Shown here: piece after piece, positions 34,749-44,900 of the stretch
Layout: every line of letters starts with the position of its first letter
Position numbering within the stretch: position 1 is the stretch's first letter
Origin: an uncultured bacterium
Lineage (GTDB): Bacteria > Cyanobacteriota > Vampirovibrionia > Gastranaerophilales > Gastranaerophilaceae
Length of the DNA stretch: 64,000 nt
Reading direction: 5' to 3'
Assembly (NCBI GenBank): GCA_949290355.1
Contig: CASERN010000008.1
Location: 1-64,000 of the forward strand
Program-made: the position numbers and the translations under genes
The notes under the pieces: generated by a model
What the model saw: the letters and a program-made list of their open reading frames with translations, nothing else
What the model was told of the DNA's origin: nothing
The model's database searches: none

Positions 34749-34964
34749 ATGTCAAAAGACGTTATAGAAATAGAAGGTACAATTTTAGAAGCGATGCCGA
34801 ACGCAATGTTCCGAGTAAAGCTTGAAAATGACCACGAAATATTAGCTCACATCTCTGGAAAAATAAGAAAAAATTTCATCAGAATTTTACCTGGAGATAG
34901 AGTAAAAGTAGAAATGACACCTTATGATTTAAGCAGAGGTCGTATTACATTCAGATTAAAATAA
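34749..34964 (+). CDS. infA: Translation initiation factor IF-1
   Basis: The 71-residue OB-fold protein binds the 30S A site during initiation. It shows the family pattern [39 protein letters not shown] and [18 protein letters not shown] lies 5 nt before the ATG. It opens a ribosomal cluster, but the usual upstream secY-adk-map genes are absent. Confidence 0.97.
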   Translation: MSKDVIEIEGTILEAMPNAMFRVKLENDHEILAHISGKIRKNFIRILPGDRVKVEMTPYDLSRGRITFRLK

Positions 34965-35010
34965 CAAAAGCTAAAAATATTGTACAAACACAAAATAAAA
35001 GGAAAGAAAA

Positions 35011-35124
35011 ATGAAAGTAAGATCATCAGTAAAACCAATTTGCGATAAATGCAAATGTATTAAAAGAAAAGGCAGAATCGCTGTAATTTGTGAAAATCCA
35101 AAACACAAACAAAGACAAGGCTAA
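35011..35124 (+). CDS. rpmJ: Ribosomal protein L36 (bL36)
   Basis: The 37-residue protein reads [20 protein letters not shown] and ends NPKHKQRQG, the bL36 zinc-ribbon protein with Cys11, Cys14, Cys27 and His32. AAAGGAAAG precedes the ATG. It sits between infA and rpsM as in most bacteria. It is followed at once by a palindromic repeat. Confidence 0.97.
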   Translation: MKVRSSVKPICDKCKCIKRKGRIAVICENPKHKQRQG

Positions 35125-35214
35125 TCAGAAGGCAGGAAGTTCAGAAGACAGGAAGGCAAGCATTTACTGTAAATAGCCCGACCTCCTAACCTCTTTTCAT
35201 CTGAACCTCTGATT
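35123..35214. repeat. Intergenic palindromic repeat, copy 1
   Basis: This is about 92 bp of imperfect inverted repeat. Outer arms are AATCAGAAGG (35123) and CCTCTGATT (35206); inner arms are TTCAGAAGACAGGAAGG and CCTCCTAACCTC...TCTGAA around a TTTACTGTAAA loop. Related copies lie at 36811-36897 and 48366-48465. It lies between rpmJ and rpsM, so it is probably transcribed as a long hairpin. Confidence 0.8.
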
Positions 35215-35311
35215 AAACAAGTTGAATTGACGGACTAAAACGGTCAATGGTGAGGAAGAATTTATGCCTCATAACAAAAAAAATCTAACAACAAGAAAGG
35301 AAAAATTAAAA

Positions 35312-35683
35312 ATGGCAAGACTATCTGGGGTAGATTTACCTCGTAACAAAAGAATGGAAGTAGCATTAACATACATATATGGTATCGGACCTACAAGAGC
35401 AAAAAAAATTCTTGATGCTACAAAAATATCACCTGATTTAAGAACAGATGATTTAACAGATGAAGATATTAAATTATTAAGAAATGAACTAGCTAATTAT
35501 CACATTGAAGGTGATCTTCGTCGTGAAGTAACTTTACATATCAAACGTCTTCAAGAAATCGGATCTTACAGAGGCTTAAGACATAAACGTAACCTTCCTT
35601 GCCGCGGTCAAAGAACTAAGACAAATGCTAGAACAAGACGTGGTAAAAAAGGATTAGCTATCACTAAAAAGAAAACAGTTTAG
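35312..35683 (+). CDS. rpsM: Ribosomal protein S13 (uS13)
   Basis: The 123-residue protein starts [20 protein letters not shown] and has [32 protein letters not shown] and NARTRRGKK, all uS13 signatures. It contacts the 30S head and the P-site tRNA. An in-frame ATG at 35264 would add 16 atypical residues; AAAGGAA before 35312 and family length favour the shorter start. Confidence 0.97.
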   Translation: MARLSGVDLPRNKRMEVALTYIYGIGPTRAKKILDATKISPDLRTDDLTDEDIKLLRNELANYHIEGDLRREVTLHIKRLQEIGSYRGLRHKRNLPCRGQRTKTNARTRRGKKGLAITKKKTV

Positions 35684-35719
35684 TAAAAATTATTAATTTA
35701 TAAAATAGAGGAAATAAAA

Positions 35720-36106
35720 ATGGCAAGACCAGTAAAAACTAAGAAAAAAGAAAAAAAGAACGTATTGCAAGGTGTTGTACACATTCAATCAACATTTAAC
35801 AATACAATCGTAACTTCAACAGATACTCAAGGTAATGCTATTGCATGGGCAACAGCAGGTGCTACAGGATTCAAAGGAGCAAGAAAAGGAACTCCATTTG
35901 CTGCTCAATCAGCAGCAGAACTTGTTGCAAAAAAATCAATTGACCAAGGTATGAAAAAAGTTGAAGTACATATCAAAGGACCTGGTTCAGGAAGAGAAAC
36001 TGCAATCAGAGCAATCCAAGCTGCAGGTTTAGAAATCACATTAATTAAAGATGTAACTCCTATCCCTCACAATGGATGTCGTCCACCTAAAAAACGTCGT
36101 GTATAA
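35720..36106 (+). CDS. rpsK: Ribosomal protein S11 (uS11)
   Basis: The 128-residue protein has [48 protein letters not shown] and the C-terminal [18 protein letters not shown] of uS11, part of the 30S platform. GAGGAAA lies 6 nt before the ATG. In operon after rpsM. Confidence 0.98.
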   Translation: MARPVKTKKKEKKNVLQGVVHIQSTFNNTIVTSTDTQGNAIAWATAGATGFKGARKGTPFAAQSAAELVAKKSIDQGMKKVEVHIKGPGSGRETAIRAIQAAGLEITLIKDVTPIPHNGCRPPKKRRV

Positions 36107-36132
36107 TGACAAATTAAGTAAAAGAAACAACA

Positions 36133-36182
36133 GATAGGGGCTTGCGTTAAAAGCCAAAACAGCAAACCATAGATGCCCTATC
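36133..36182 (+). other. Structured leader between rpsK and rpsD
   Basis: Outer arms GATAGGGGC (36133-36141) and GCCCTATC (36175-36182) enclose GGCTT/AAAGCC and a possible second pairing TTGC/GCAA, suggesting a compact or pseudoknotted RNA directly before rpsD. S4 autoregulation through such leaders is known in other bacteria. Here it is inference from visible complementarity; no fold was computed. Confidence 0.4.
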
Positions 36183-36209
36183 ACAATAAAAAGGAGAAAA
36201 TAAAAAAAA

Positions 36210-36812
36210 ATGGCTAGATATACAGGACCAACAAATAAATTATTCAGAAATAAAAAAGTAAAAGATTTGTCTAACAGAAAATTAACTTCTTCTATGAGAC
36301 AAACTGCTTCAGGCCAACACGGCGCTGTTAGAAAAAAACTTTCTGAATACGCAATACATTTAGCAGAAAAACAAAAAATCAGATTCACTTATTTAGTTAG
36401 TGAAAAACAATTTGCTAAATATTATAAAGAAGCTGCAAGAAGAAAAGGCGTAACAGGTACAATCCTTTTACAAATCTTGGAATCAAGATTAGATAACGTT
36501 CTTTTCAGAGCAGGTTTAGGTATTACGCGTAAGCAAACAAGACAAATTGTTAACCACGGACACGTTTTAGTTAACGATAAAAAAGTTGATATTCCGTCAT
36601 ATTTAGTAAAAGCAGGCGATGTAATCACTATTAAATCAAAAAGTAACGCATTTTTGAAAAGTGTAACAGATTTAATTGATATGGCTTGTGCACCTGCTTG
36701 GATGACAATTGACAAAGATGCTTTGAAAATCACTTTTGACAGAATTCCGGAAAGAGAAGAATTAGACCCTGAATTCAAAGAACAACTTGTAATCGAGTAC
36801 TACTCTAAGTAG
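36210..36812 (+). CDS. rpsD: Ribosomal protein S4 (uS4)
   Basis: The 200-residue protein starts MARYTGPTNKLFRN, a zinc-free type lacking the N-terminal Cys cluster. It has the S4 RNA-binding domain LESRLDNVLFRAGLGITRKQ, HVLVNDKKVDIPSYLVKAGD, and ends QLVIEYYSK. It initiates 30S assembly and often autoregulates its operon. The rpsK-rpsD-rpoA order matches many Firmicutes. Its stop is immediately followed by palindromic repeat copy 2. Confidence 0.97.
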   Translation: MARYTGPTNKLFRNKKVKDLSNRKLTSSMRQTASGQHGAVRKKLSEYAIHLAEKQKIRFTYLVSEKQFAKYYKEAARRKGVTGTILLQILESRLDNVLFRAGLGITRKQTRQIVNHGHVLVNDKKVDIPSYLVKAGDVITIKSKSNAFLKSVTDLIDMACAPAWMTIDKDALKITFDRIPEREELDPEFKEQLVIEYYSK

Positions 36813-36897
36813 GAGGCAAGAAGTTCAGAAGGCAGGAAGGCAAGTCTTTTAATGTAAATAGCCTGACCTCCTGACCTCTGTTCATCTGACCATCTAA
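36811..36897. repeat. Intergenic palindromic repeat, copy 2
   Basis: This copy shares AAGTTCAGAAGGCAGGAAGG, AATGTAAATAGCCTGACC and TCCTGACCTCTGTTCATCTG with copy 1 at 35123, with the same arm order and loop position. It fills the gap between rpsD and rpoA, starting inside the rpsD stop codon. Confidence 0.8.
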
Positions 36898-36935
36898 AGA
36901 ACAAATAGTTAGCAACAACTAGGAGATTTAAAAAT

Positions 36936-37904
36936 ATGGAATTGAAAATTAAATGTGTTAATACAACAACAAGTTCTGACGGATCACAATACGGTAAATT
37001 CGTAATTGAACCGTTAGAAAAAGGTTTTGGTACAACAATCGGTAATTCTTTAAGACGTGTACTTCTATCAAGCTTAGAAGGTACAGCTGTTACTGCAGCT
37101 AGAATAGAAGGGATTACACACGAATACACAGCAATTCCTGGTGTATTGGAAGATGTAATCGATGTTATGCTAAACCTTAAAGGATTGGTTGTAAAAACTG
37201 ATTCCAAAGAACCTCAAACATTGAGAATTGATGTTGATCGTCCAGGCACAGTACTCGCAAGTGATATTCAATTACCTGCAGGGGTTAAAGTTGTAAACCC
37301 TGACTGGTTAATTTGTACGGTTGCAGATGGCGGAAGTTTCCATGCTGAAGTTACAGTAGAAACAGGTAAAGGTTATGTAGCTCATGACGTACCTAGAGAT
37401 TCTAAAGGTGTTGCAATTGATATCCTTCCTATAGATGCAACATTCATGCCTATCAAACGTGTTAGCTACAACGTAGAAAGCACTCGTGTAGGTGATTCTA
37501 TTGACTTTGATAAATTGACTCTTGAAATCTGGTCAAACGGATCTATCGATGTAACAAATGCATTAAGCCAAGCTTCAAATCTTCTTATAGATCATTTCAT
37601 GCAAATAGCTGCAATTACAGGGCAACCTGTAATTACACCTTCAATGACTGTAGAAGATGAAGTAGAAGATGATTCAAACGCTCCTACAATGACAATTGAA
37701 GAATTGGAACTTTCTGTAAGAGCATATAATTGTTTGAAACGTGCAAGCATTAATTCAATGGCTGAATTATTGAAAAAATCAGAACATGATTTACTAAATA
37801 TTAAAAACTTTGGTAAAAAATCTTCTGATGAAGTAATTGAAAGACTACATCACTTCGGTTTAGATTTGGCTCCAAATCCTGAAACAGAAGAAGAAGTAGG
37901 CTAA
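36936..37904 (+). CDS. rpoA: RNA polymerase alpha subunit
   Basis: The 322-residue protein has an N-terminal dimerisation domain (FVIEPLEKGFGTTIGNSLRR near residue 27, GTAVTAARIEG) and a C-terminal DNA/activator-binding domain (ELELSVRAYNCLKRASINSM near 255, NFGKKSSDEV). Length and domains are standard. GGAGA precedes the ATG. It is inside the ribosomal operon. Confidence 0.98.
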   Translation: MELKIKCVNTTTSSDGSQYGKFVIEPLEKGFGTTIGNSLRRVLLSSLEGTAVTAARIEGITHEYTAIPGVLEDVIDVMLNLKGLVVKTDSKEPQTLRIDVDRPGTVLASDIQLPAGVKVVNPDWLICTVADGGSFHAEVTVETGKGYVAHDVPRDSKGVAIDILPIDATFMPIKRVSYNVESTRVGDSIDFDKLTLEIWSNGSIDVTNALSQASNLLIDHFMQIAAITGQPVITPSMTVEDEVEDDSNAPTMTIEELELSVRAYNCLKRASINSMAELLKKSEHDLLNIKNFGKKSSDEVIERLHHFGLDLAPNPETEEEVG

Positions 37905-37947
37905 TCTTAAATTAAGAAATAGTAAAAACAATATAAAGGACAGTAAA

Positions 37948-38376
37948 ATGAGACACCAAACTAAAAAAAATACGCTCGGTAAAGCAAAGGATCAAAGAGA
38001 TGCTTTATTACGCTCTTTGGCTACCGAACTTTTTGTGCACGGTGAAATCAAAACAACTATGGCTAGAGCTAAAGCTCTAAAACCATATGCTGAAGAAATT
38101 ATCACCCTTGCAAAAAGAGGCGACCTTCATGCTCGCCGTCAAGCTGCTAAATTTATTTTTGACAAAGAAACTGGAAAATTTATGGATTTAGCAACAGGAG
38201 AAGTTTTCGAAGCTCCATCTGCAGACAAAAAATTAGCAGAAGAAACAGTTCTTAGAAAACTTTTTGTAGTAATCGGTAAAAAATATTCAGACCGTCAAGG
38301 CGGATACACTAGAATATTCAGATTACCTCCTAGACGCGGAGATGCTTCTGAAATGGCTTTAATCCAATTGGTATAA
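37948..38376 (+). CDS. rplQ: Ribosomal protein L17 (bL17)
   Basis: The 142-residue protein has an N-terminus of the MRH-x-K type, RDALLRSLATELFVHGEIKT, ARAKALKPYAEEIITLAKRG and the terminal GGYTRIFRLPPRRGDASEMA. It is slightly longer than the usual 120-130 residues through an insert around residues 75-90 (TGKFMDLATGEVFEAPSADK). Four nt separate it from truA. Confidence 0.97.
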   Translation: MRHQTKKNTLGKAKDQRDALLRSLATELFVHGEIKTTMARAKALKPYAEEIITLAKRGDLHARRQAAKFIFDKETGKFMDLATGEVFEAPSADKKLAEETVLRKLFVVIGKKYSDRQGGYTRIFRLPPRRGDASEMALIQLV

Positions 38377-38380
38377 GCCT

Positions 38381-39148
38381 ATGCGTTATACGCTTCAAGT
38401 TCAGTATATTGGAAAAAACTATGCAGGAAGCCAAATTCAATTTGAAAACGGCAAAGAAATAGATATTCCAACTATACAAGGAGAACTTGAAAGAGCAATT
38501 AGTACATTGATAAGCGGTGATACCGCAAATAATAAAAGGCACATTAAAACAATTTTTTCAGGAAGAACTGACAGAGGTGTCAACGCAATTGGACAAGTTA
38601 TTCATTTTGACACAGACAAGCCTATTGTTGCTTCAAAGTTTGTCTACCAACTTAATGAAATTCTCCCAAAAGACATATCTGTCAGTGATTTAAAACAGGT
38701 AGATAACAATTTTCACGCTCAAAAATCTGCCAGACGCAGATATTATAGATTTGTTTTTATAAACAGAAAATGCAAAAATGCGTTTGATGGAGATTTAATG
38801 AGAGTAAAATATGATATCGACACAGAAAGAATGCAAAAATCTCTTAATTATCTTTTAGGAGAGCATGATTTTTCGAGTTTTAAAAGTTCCGGAACGCTAA
38901 ACCCAAGCAAAATTTGTTTTATTGAAAAAGCCAAATGTAAAAAACAAGACGATAAAGTTATTATAGATATTGTAGGGAATCGTTTTTTATACAATATGGT
39001 AAGAACTATCGTCGGAACCCTTTTAGAAATAGAAGGGCACAATCTTCCTGCAGAACATATGCAGAAAGTTTTAGAGGCCTGCGACAGAAAATTAGCAGGT
39101 CAGACAGTCAGTCCTTTCGGATTGACATTAATGAAAGTAGAATACTAA
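38381..39148 (+). CDS. truA: tRNA pseudouridine(38-40) synthase
   Basis: The 255-residue enzyme isomerises uridines 38-40 of the tRNA anticodon arm. [19 protein letters not shown] contains the catalytic Asp, and [17 protein letters not shown] and [19 protein letters not shown] are family motifs. It is co-transcribed with rplQ and rplM, a common bacterial arrangement. Confidence 0.96.
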   Translation: MRYTLQVQYIGKNYAGSQIQFENGKEIDIPTIQGELERAISTLISGDTANNKRHIKTIFSGRTDRGVNAIGQVIHFDTDKPIVASKFVYQLNEILPKDISVSDLKQVDNNFHAQKSARRRYYRFVFINRKCKNAFDGDLMRVKYDIDTERMQKSLNYLLGEHDFSSFKSSGTLNPSKICFIEKAKCKKQDDKVIIDIVGNRFLYNMVRTIVGTLLEIEGHNLPAEHMQKVLEACDRKLAGQTVSPFGLTLMKVEY

Positions 39149-39173
39149 ACAAAAATATAAATGGAGACTAAGC

Positions 39174-39611
39174 ATGAAAACATATTCAGCAAAACCTCTT
39201 GAAGTAGAAAGAAAATGGTATTTAATTGATGCTGAAGGAGAAATCCTTGGCAGATTAGCTACTAGGGTTGCTAACATTTTAAGAGGAAAAAATAAACCTG
39301 AATATACACCAAATGTTGACACTGGCGATTTTGTAATCGTTATTAATGCTGACAAGGTTTTGGTATCAGGTAAAAAAGAAACTGATAAAATTTATTATCA
39401 CCATACAGGTTTCCCTGGTGGATTAAAAAGTGCAAGCGTAAAAGAATTACGCGAAAAAGATGCAAGACTTTTAATTGAAAAAGCAGTTAAAGGTATGCTT
39501 CAACACAATACATTAGGTGATACTCAATTCACTAAATTAAAAGTATACAACGGAAGTGAACATCCGCATGCAGCACAAAAACCAATCGTGTTGGAAAAGG
39601 AGGCTAAATAA
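39174..39611 (+). CDS. rplM: Ribosomal protein L13 (uL13)
   Basis: The 145-residue protein has [38 protein letters not shown], the [11 protein letters not shown] motif and [12 protein letters not shown], all uL13 signatures. Its stop overlaps the rpsI start by one base (TAATG), the conserved rplM-rpsI coupling. Confidence 0.98.
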   Translation: MKTYSAKPLEVERKWYLIDAEGEILGRLATRVANILRGKNKPEYTPNVDTGDFVIVINADKVLVSGKKETDKIYYHHTGFPGGLKSASVKELREKDARLLIEKAVKGMLQHNTLGDTQFTKLKVYNGSEHPHAAQKPIVLEKEAK

Positions 39612-40006
39612 TGGCAGATAAAGAAATTATGGCTACAGGCCGCAGAAAAACCTCTATTGCGGTTGTTAAATTAGTAAAAGGTAAAGGCAGAATTTTTGTT
39701 AATGGTAAAACTTTAAAAAATTATATCGGTAACAGACCTGCTATTGAGATGTTAGTATACAGACCTTTAGTTTTAACTGATAATCAAGAAAAATACGATG
39801 TAAAAGTAAAAGCTGTTGGTGGCGGTGTTGTTGCTCAATGCGGAGCTATCAGACATGGTATTTCTAGAGCATTAGTTAAAGCTAATGAAGAATATAAAAA
39901 CGTTTTACGTTTAGAAGGCTTATTAACTCGTGATCCACGTGTTAAAGAACGTAAAAAATACGGTCGCAAACGTGCAAGAAAACGTTTCCAATTCTCAAAA
40001 CGTTAA
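39611..40006 (+). CDS. rpsI: Ribosomal protein S9 (uS9)
   Basis: The 131-residue protein has ATGRRKTSIAVVKLVKGKGR, GGGVVAQCGAIRHGISRAL and the C-terminal tail DPRVKERKKYGRKRARKRFQ with FSKR at the end, which reaches the P-site tRNA. It is the last gene of the cluster, followed by a strong terminator. Confidence 0.98.
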   Translation: MADKEIMATGRRKTSIAVVKLVKGKGRIFVNGKTLKNYIGNRPAIEMLVYRPLVLTDNQEKYDVKVKAVGGGVVAQCGAIRHGISRALVKANEEYKNVLRLEGLLTRDPRVKERKKYGRKRARKRFQFSKR

Positions 40007-40030
40007 TATTTCAGACAAATATATCAACAA

Positions 40031-40063
40031 AAAAAGACAAACATTATTGTTTGTCTTTTTTTA
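40031..40063 (+). terminator. Terminator of the ribosomal cluster
   Basis: Perfect 12-bp stem (40031-40042 with 40049-40060), 6-nt loop and T-run, 24 nt after rpsI. Confidence 0.9.
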
Positions 40064-40069
40064 TACAAA

Positions 40070-40098
40070 ATAAAAGCGGAGATTTAAAATCACCGCTA
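40070..40098 (-). terminator. Terminator of small gene 40130-40414
   Basis: On the minus strand, AGCGGTGATTT pairs with AAATCTCCGCT across a 2-nt loop and is followed by TTTATTTT, 30 nt after the gene's stop. Confidence 0.7.
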
Positions 40099-40129
40099 AC
40101 TAAATTCCTTTTCCTATTTATCCTATTGA

Positions 40130-40414
40130 TTATCTAACGACTTGTGATACAAAATTTGCGATATCGAAAAATGAGTCTCTTACAAATTCTTTTGCTAAAG
40201 TTTTAATTGGTCTGTTTTCTATGACATCAAAAACATAATAGATTGGGTCTTTAGCATTGTTAAAACGCATTCTTCTATCTTTTTTTTCAAGATAATTATA
40301 ATCTTCAATATTAAAATCTTGAGTATTAGTACTTTGTCTTTTTTTTCTTAATAATGAACCAAATTGTCCATTACCGTTTGTATTATTATTTGATTCAGCA
40401 GTTGTTTTCAACAT
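40130..40414 (-). CDS. Small protein of unknown function
   Basis: Unrecognised 94-residue protein. The N-terminal 30 residues are Asn/Thr/Gly/Ser-rich and probably disordered. The middle is charged (IEDYNYLEKKDRRMRF), and the C-terminus is an amphipathic helix (FVRDSFFDIANFVSQVV). AGAGAGAG precedes the ATG, and a hairpin terminator follows. No signal peptide. It is a monocistronic unit between the ribosomal cluster and the efflux operon. Confidence 0.65.
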   Translation of the reverse strand: MLKTTAESNNNTNGNGQFGSLLRKKRQSTNTQDFNIEDYNYLEKKDRRMRFNNAKDPIYYVFDVIENRPIKTLAKEFVRDSFFDIANFVSQVVR

Positions 40415-40514
40415 TTTCTTTTCTCTCTCTTTATATCTCTTACATATATATAAAGTATATCAAAAGAAAAAAATTGCTTTTTATGGAGTTTGTTTATTAA
40501 AAAATATTAAGAAA

Positions 40515-41930
40515 TTATTTTCCTAACTCTACAATATCATTTTGATCAGCAGCGATATTTTTCCCAATTGCTTTTTCCAGAGCAGCTTTCGCTGAATTAT
40601 ATTGATATAGAGCATTATAATAACTTAATTGTGCTTGCTGATAATTTATTTGAGCATCCTTCAATTCGGTAGGATTAGCTTCACCTACACGGTATCTGCC
40701 ATATGACAATTCGTAATTTTCTTTTGCCTGTTTTACCCCTAACATTGCTACAGGCATTTGATTTTTCTTTTCTTCCAATGTTAAGTATGCATTTTGAATT
40801 TCCAAATATATAGCATTTTGAGTATTTTTGGCATTTGCTATTTCTTTATCATATAAATATCTGGCTTCTTGAATTTCATTTTTTATTAACATCCCATTTA
40901 CTGTAGGAAAATTTAAATATCCGCCAATATTATAACCATGGTTTGAAGTCCAACTTTTACCACCTAGCTGAAGCTGACCTTCTATAGAAAGTGTAGGGAA
41001 ATATGATTTTTTAACAAGCTTCAATGTTTGATTAGCACTTTCAACTTTTAATTCAGCTAATTTTAATTCAGGTCTAGCATCTCTTGCAATATCAATAGAT
41101 TGGTTAAAAGAAATATCTACAGGTTGATATTTTAAACGTTCCTGCACATTATACTTATCAATAAAAGGGACACCCATAACATTATTTAATTTTGCTACAG
41201 CTAAATTCACAGCATTATCTGCCTGAATAAGTTGCAATTTAGCATTACTTAAATTAACTTCCGCTATTGTTACATCAACTTTAGGATTCATACCTATTTC
41301 ATAAAAAGCTTTTGCTTGATTATAAAACATCTCAAATTTATTTACAGTATCTTCTGCAACTCTTTTATTTTCAAAAGCATATAGTAAATTATAATAAGCA
41401 TCCTTTGTTTGATAAATTACATCATTTATTGTGGCACCTAAAGTTGTCTTATATGCTTCGTAATCTAATCGTTTTATTGTTGCTTGATTTTGGGTTACAC
41501 CGAAATCATATAACATTTGCTGCAATGTTACCTGCCCTAGAATATAATAATTAAATGTAAGGTTTTTACCTAATGCATCAGACAATTGTAATTGACGAAT
41601 TCTTGTATAACCTGTCTGCCAACTAACTTGTGGAAAATAATTTGACCAAACCTGCTTTATTCTGGCATCAGAAGCAAGAATATCATGGAATGCTGCATTA
41701 ATTTGGGGATTGTTTCCAAGTGCAAGTTCAATACACTTTTCTAGAGTCATATCTACATTTTTTTCTACCGATCCCTCTATGATAAAATCCGCTTTACTAG
41801 AATTTTGTGGCAAAACAGACTCAGCTGCAGGATATTCTTTTTCATTGACTTTATTTCCTATATCCTCAGCTTGAGCATTCAAGGCTGTTAATGTTATTAT
41901 AAAAGCGATTATTACTAGATTTTTTAACAT
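40515..41930 (-). CDS. tolC: TolC-family outer membrane efflux channel
   Basis: This 471-residue protein has a signal peptide (cleavage near LNAQA-E, residues 18-23). Two repeated outer membrane efflux domains follow: MTLEKCIELALGNNPQINAA (about 61) and a second block around YELSYGRYRVGEANPTELKD. It forms the trimeric exit duct for the AcrAB-type pump encoded just upstream. Its ATG follows the acrB stop with no spacer, so it is the third gene of acrA-acrB-tolC. This is firm evidence of an outer membrane. Confidence 0.93.
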   Translation of the reverse strand: MLKNLVIIAFIITLTALNAQAEDIGNKVNEKEYPAAESVLPQNSSKADFIIEGSVEKNVDMTLEKCIELALGNNPQINAAFHDILASDARIKQVWSNYFPQVSWQTGYTRIRQLQLSDALGKNLTFNYYILGQVTLQQMLYDFGVTQNQATIKRLDYEAYKTTLGATINDVIYQTKDAYYNLLYAFENKRVAEDTVNKFEMFYNQAKAFYEIGMNPKVDVTIAEVNLSNAKLQLIQADNAVNLAVAKLNNVMGVPFIDKYNVQERLKYQPVDISFNQSIDIARDARPELKLAELKVESANQTLKLVKKSYFPTLSIEGQLQLGGKSWTSNHGYNIGGYLNFPTVNGMLIKNEIQEARYLYDKEIANAKNTQNAIYLEIQNAYLTLEEKKNQMPVAMLGVKQAKENYELSYGRYRVGEANPTELKDAQINYQQAQLSYYNALYQYNSAKAALEKAIGKNIAADQNDIVELGK

Positions 41931-44900
41931 TTAATTATCCTTTTTCTTCAAAGATTTTATCTTCTTAGCTGTATAAATTTTTAAATCTTCAACTAATACA
42001 AAAAATGCGGGCACAAGGAACGTACCAATAAATGCTACAGCCATCATCCCTCCAAACACTGTCATTCCGACAGAATTTCTACTTGCTGCACCTGCCCCCT
42101 TAGCAAATACTAAAGGTAACAGCCCTAAAATAAATGCAATATTGGTCATCATAACCGCTCTAAATCTCAATTTTGCAGCTTGTACAGCGGCCTCTTTTAT
42201 CCCCATACCATTTTCATGGGCATCTTTAGCAAATTCAATAATCAAAATAGCCTGCTTTGTAGACAAACCAATTAACATAACAAGACCGATTTGAGAATAC
42301 AAATCAAGGGAGTATCCTGAAACATATTGGAAGAACAAAGCTCCTACTAAAGCCACAGGAGATATTAAAAGTACAGCAATTGGCAACATCCAACTTTCAT
42401 ACAAACCTACTAAGAAAAGATATATGAATACTAGGGACATAACCAAAATAGGTCCGATTTGTCCGCTTGATTCTTTTTCCTGTAAAGAACTACCTGACCA
42501 AGCATATCCCATATCTTTAGGTAGAGTTTTCTGGGATATTTTTTCCATCTCATCCATTGCTTGACCAGAACTTACACCATTTCTAGCCTGACCGTTTATT
42601 GTTATTGCAGGGTACATATTGAATCTTGTCAAACTATAAGGTCCGACAATATTCTTTATAGAAACAACAGCAGATAATGGCACCATAGTTCCTTGATTAT
42701 TTTTAACATAAATTTTATCAATATCAGCAGTTTTTTCTCTGAACTGAGCATCTGCTTGAAGGTACACACGATATACACGGCCATATTTATTAAAATCGTT
42801 TACATAAGATTTTCCGAAATATCCAGACAAAGCATTATATATTTCAGAAATATCTACCCCTTGAGCTAATGCTTTTTTCTCATCTACATTTATCAATAAC
42901 TGAGGTAAATTAGCCGTAAATGACGTATATACCATTTGGAAAGCCGAATTTTTATTAGCTTCAGTTATTAAATTTTGAGCTTCATCATACAATTCTTGTG
43001 GAGTTCTATCTCCTTTATCCAAAAGCTGATATTCAAATCCACCAAACATACCCAAACCTGAAATTGAAGGTGGCGAAAAAGATGCGATTGTTGCAGATGG
43101 ATAATTCGCAAATTCTTTTTTTATCTTTCCTAAAATACTTTGCATAGACAAATCTTTGCTTTTTCGTTCAGACCAATTTGATAATTCTGCAACAATAAGG
43201 GCTGTATTTTCTCCGGAATAACCTACCAAAGTAATAGTATTTTCCACTCCTGGAATTTTCAAAATTCTATCTTCAACCTCACTTGCAACCATATCAGTTC
43301 TTGAAGCAGAAGATCCATCAGGCAATTGTATTTGAGAGAATACTGCACCTTTATCCTCTGTAGGTAAAAAACCTTTTGGAATCAAATAAAACATTCCTAA
43401 AGTAAATATGATAACAACAGCATATAAAGAAAGTGTCATTTTGGGTGAATTTATAAACAAATTAACACCTTCTAAATATTTATTTCTTATGTTATTAAAC
43501 CAATCATCAAATTTTTGTATAAATTCAAAATCAGCTTTTTCTTCCCCTGATTTTAATATCATTGCACAAAGAGCAGGAGCCAATGTTAGAGCCACCAAAG
43601 TTGACAAACCAATAGATGAAGCTATACATAAAGCAAATTGTCGAAACATTTGCCCTGTAATACCTGACATAAATGATACAGGGACAAATACCGCCATCAA
43701 TACTAAAGACGTAGCTAATACAGCTCCAAATACCTCATCCATTGTAACTTCTGTAGCATCTACAGGAGTTTTACCTTCTTGGATATGTCTTTGCGTATTT
43801 TCTAAGACAACAATAGCATCATCAACTACCAAACCTACAGCAAGAACTAAACCAAAAAGTATTAAAAGGTTTATAGAAAAACCTAAAATATTCATAAATA
43901 TGAATACCCCAATTAAAGAAACGGGAATTGCGCAAAATGGGACTAAAGCTGCTCTACCACTGCCTAAAAACATATAAGTAACTATACCTACCAGCACAAT
44001 AGCAAGCCCAATTGCGTTAATTACCTCTTTAATTGATTCTCTTACAAATTCAGTTTCATCACGTTGAATTTTATACTCAATACCTTGAGGAAAACTTTTA
44101 CTAAGCTCTTCCATCTTGGCTCTTATTTTATTTGATAAGTCAATAGCATTAGCTTCAGGTAACTGACTTACAGATATCATTGCAGTATCCTTACCGCCAA
44201 TTCTTGAGAAGTATGAATAACTTTCAGCACCCAATTCAACTCGTGCAATATCTTTCAACTTAATTTGAGAACCGTCAGGTTTTGATCTTACAATGATATT
44301 TTCAAATTCAGAAACATCTTTCAATCTCCCTTTAGTTCTCATTGTAAGTTTTATCATCTGTTTGTTTTTCATAGGTTCGACACCCAAATCACCAGCAGGA
44401 ACTTGAGTGTTTTGAGATTGGATTGCAGAATTTACCTCAGATACAGATACACCTAAATTAGCCATTTTAGCTGCATCAAGCCATATTCTCATTGAATAAT
44501 CTTTAGACCCGAAAACTTGGACTTTACCTACACCTTTAATACGGGCAAGTTCATCCTTGATAAAAATTGATGCATAGTTAGCAATATATAAAGAATCATA
44601 GGTCCCAGTAGGAGAATTAACTGAAATCATCATTAAACCGGGTCCGCCTGTTGATTTTTTTACAGAAAGTCCATATCTTCGAACTTCTTCCGGCAAACGC
44701 GGAGTAACAAGCTGTAATTGGTTTTGAACATTTACTACAGCCATATCAGGGTCAGAACCTATTTCAAAATACAATGTTAATTGATATTGACCGTTTTGAG
44801 AAGTTGATGACATATAAATCATATTCTCAACCCCGTTTAGTTGAGCTTCAACAGGCGCAGCAATAGTGTCTTCAATTACATCTGAGCTAGCACCTGCATA

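Noticed and set aside
34648-34767. 39-codon ORF before and overlapping infA
   Set aside because: It has no clear ribosome-binding site and no recognised family; it remains a possible leader peptide but cannot be supported.
43408-43977. 189-residue plus-strand ORF inside acrB
   Set aside because: Antisense to an intact, well-conserved RND permease; no start signals.
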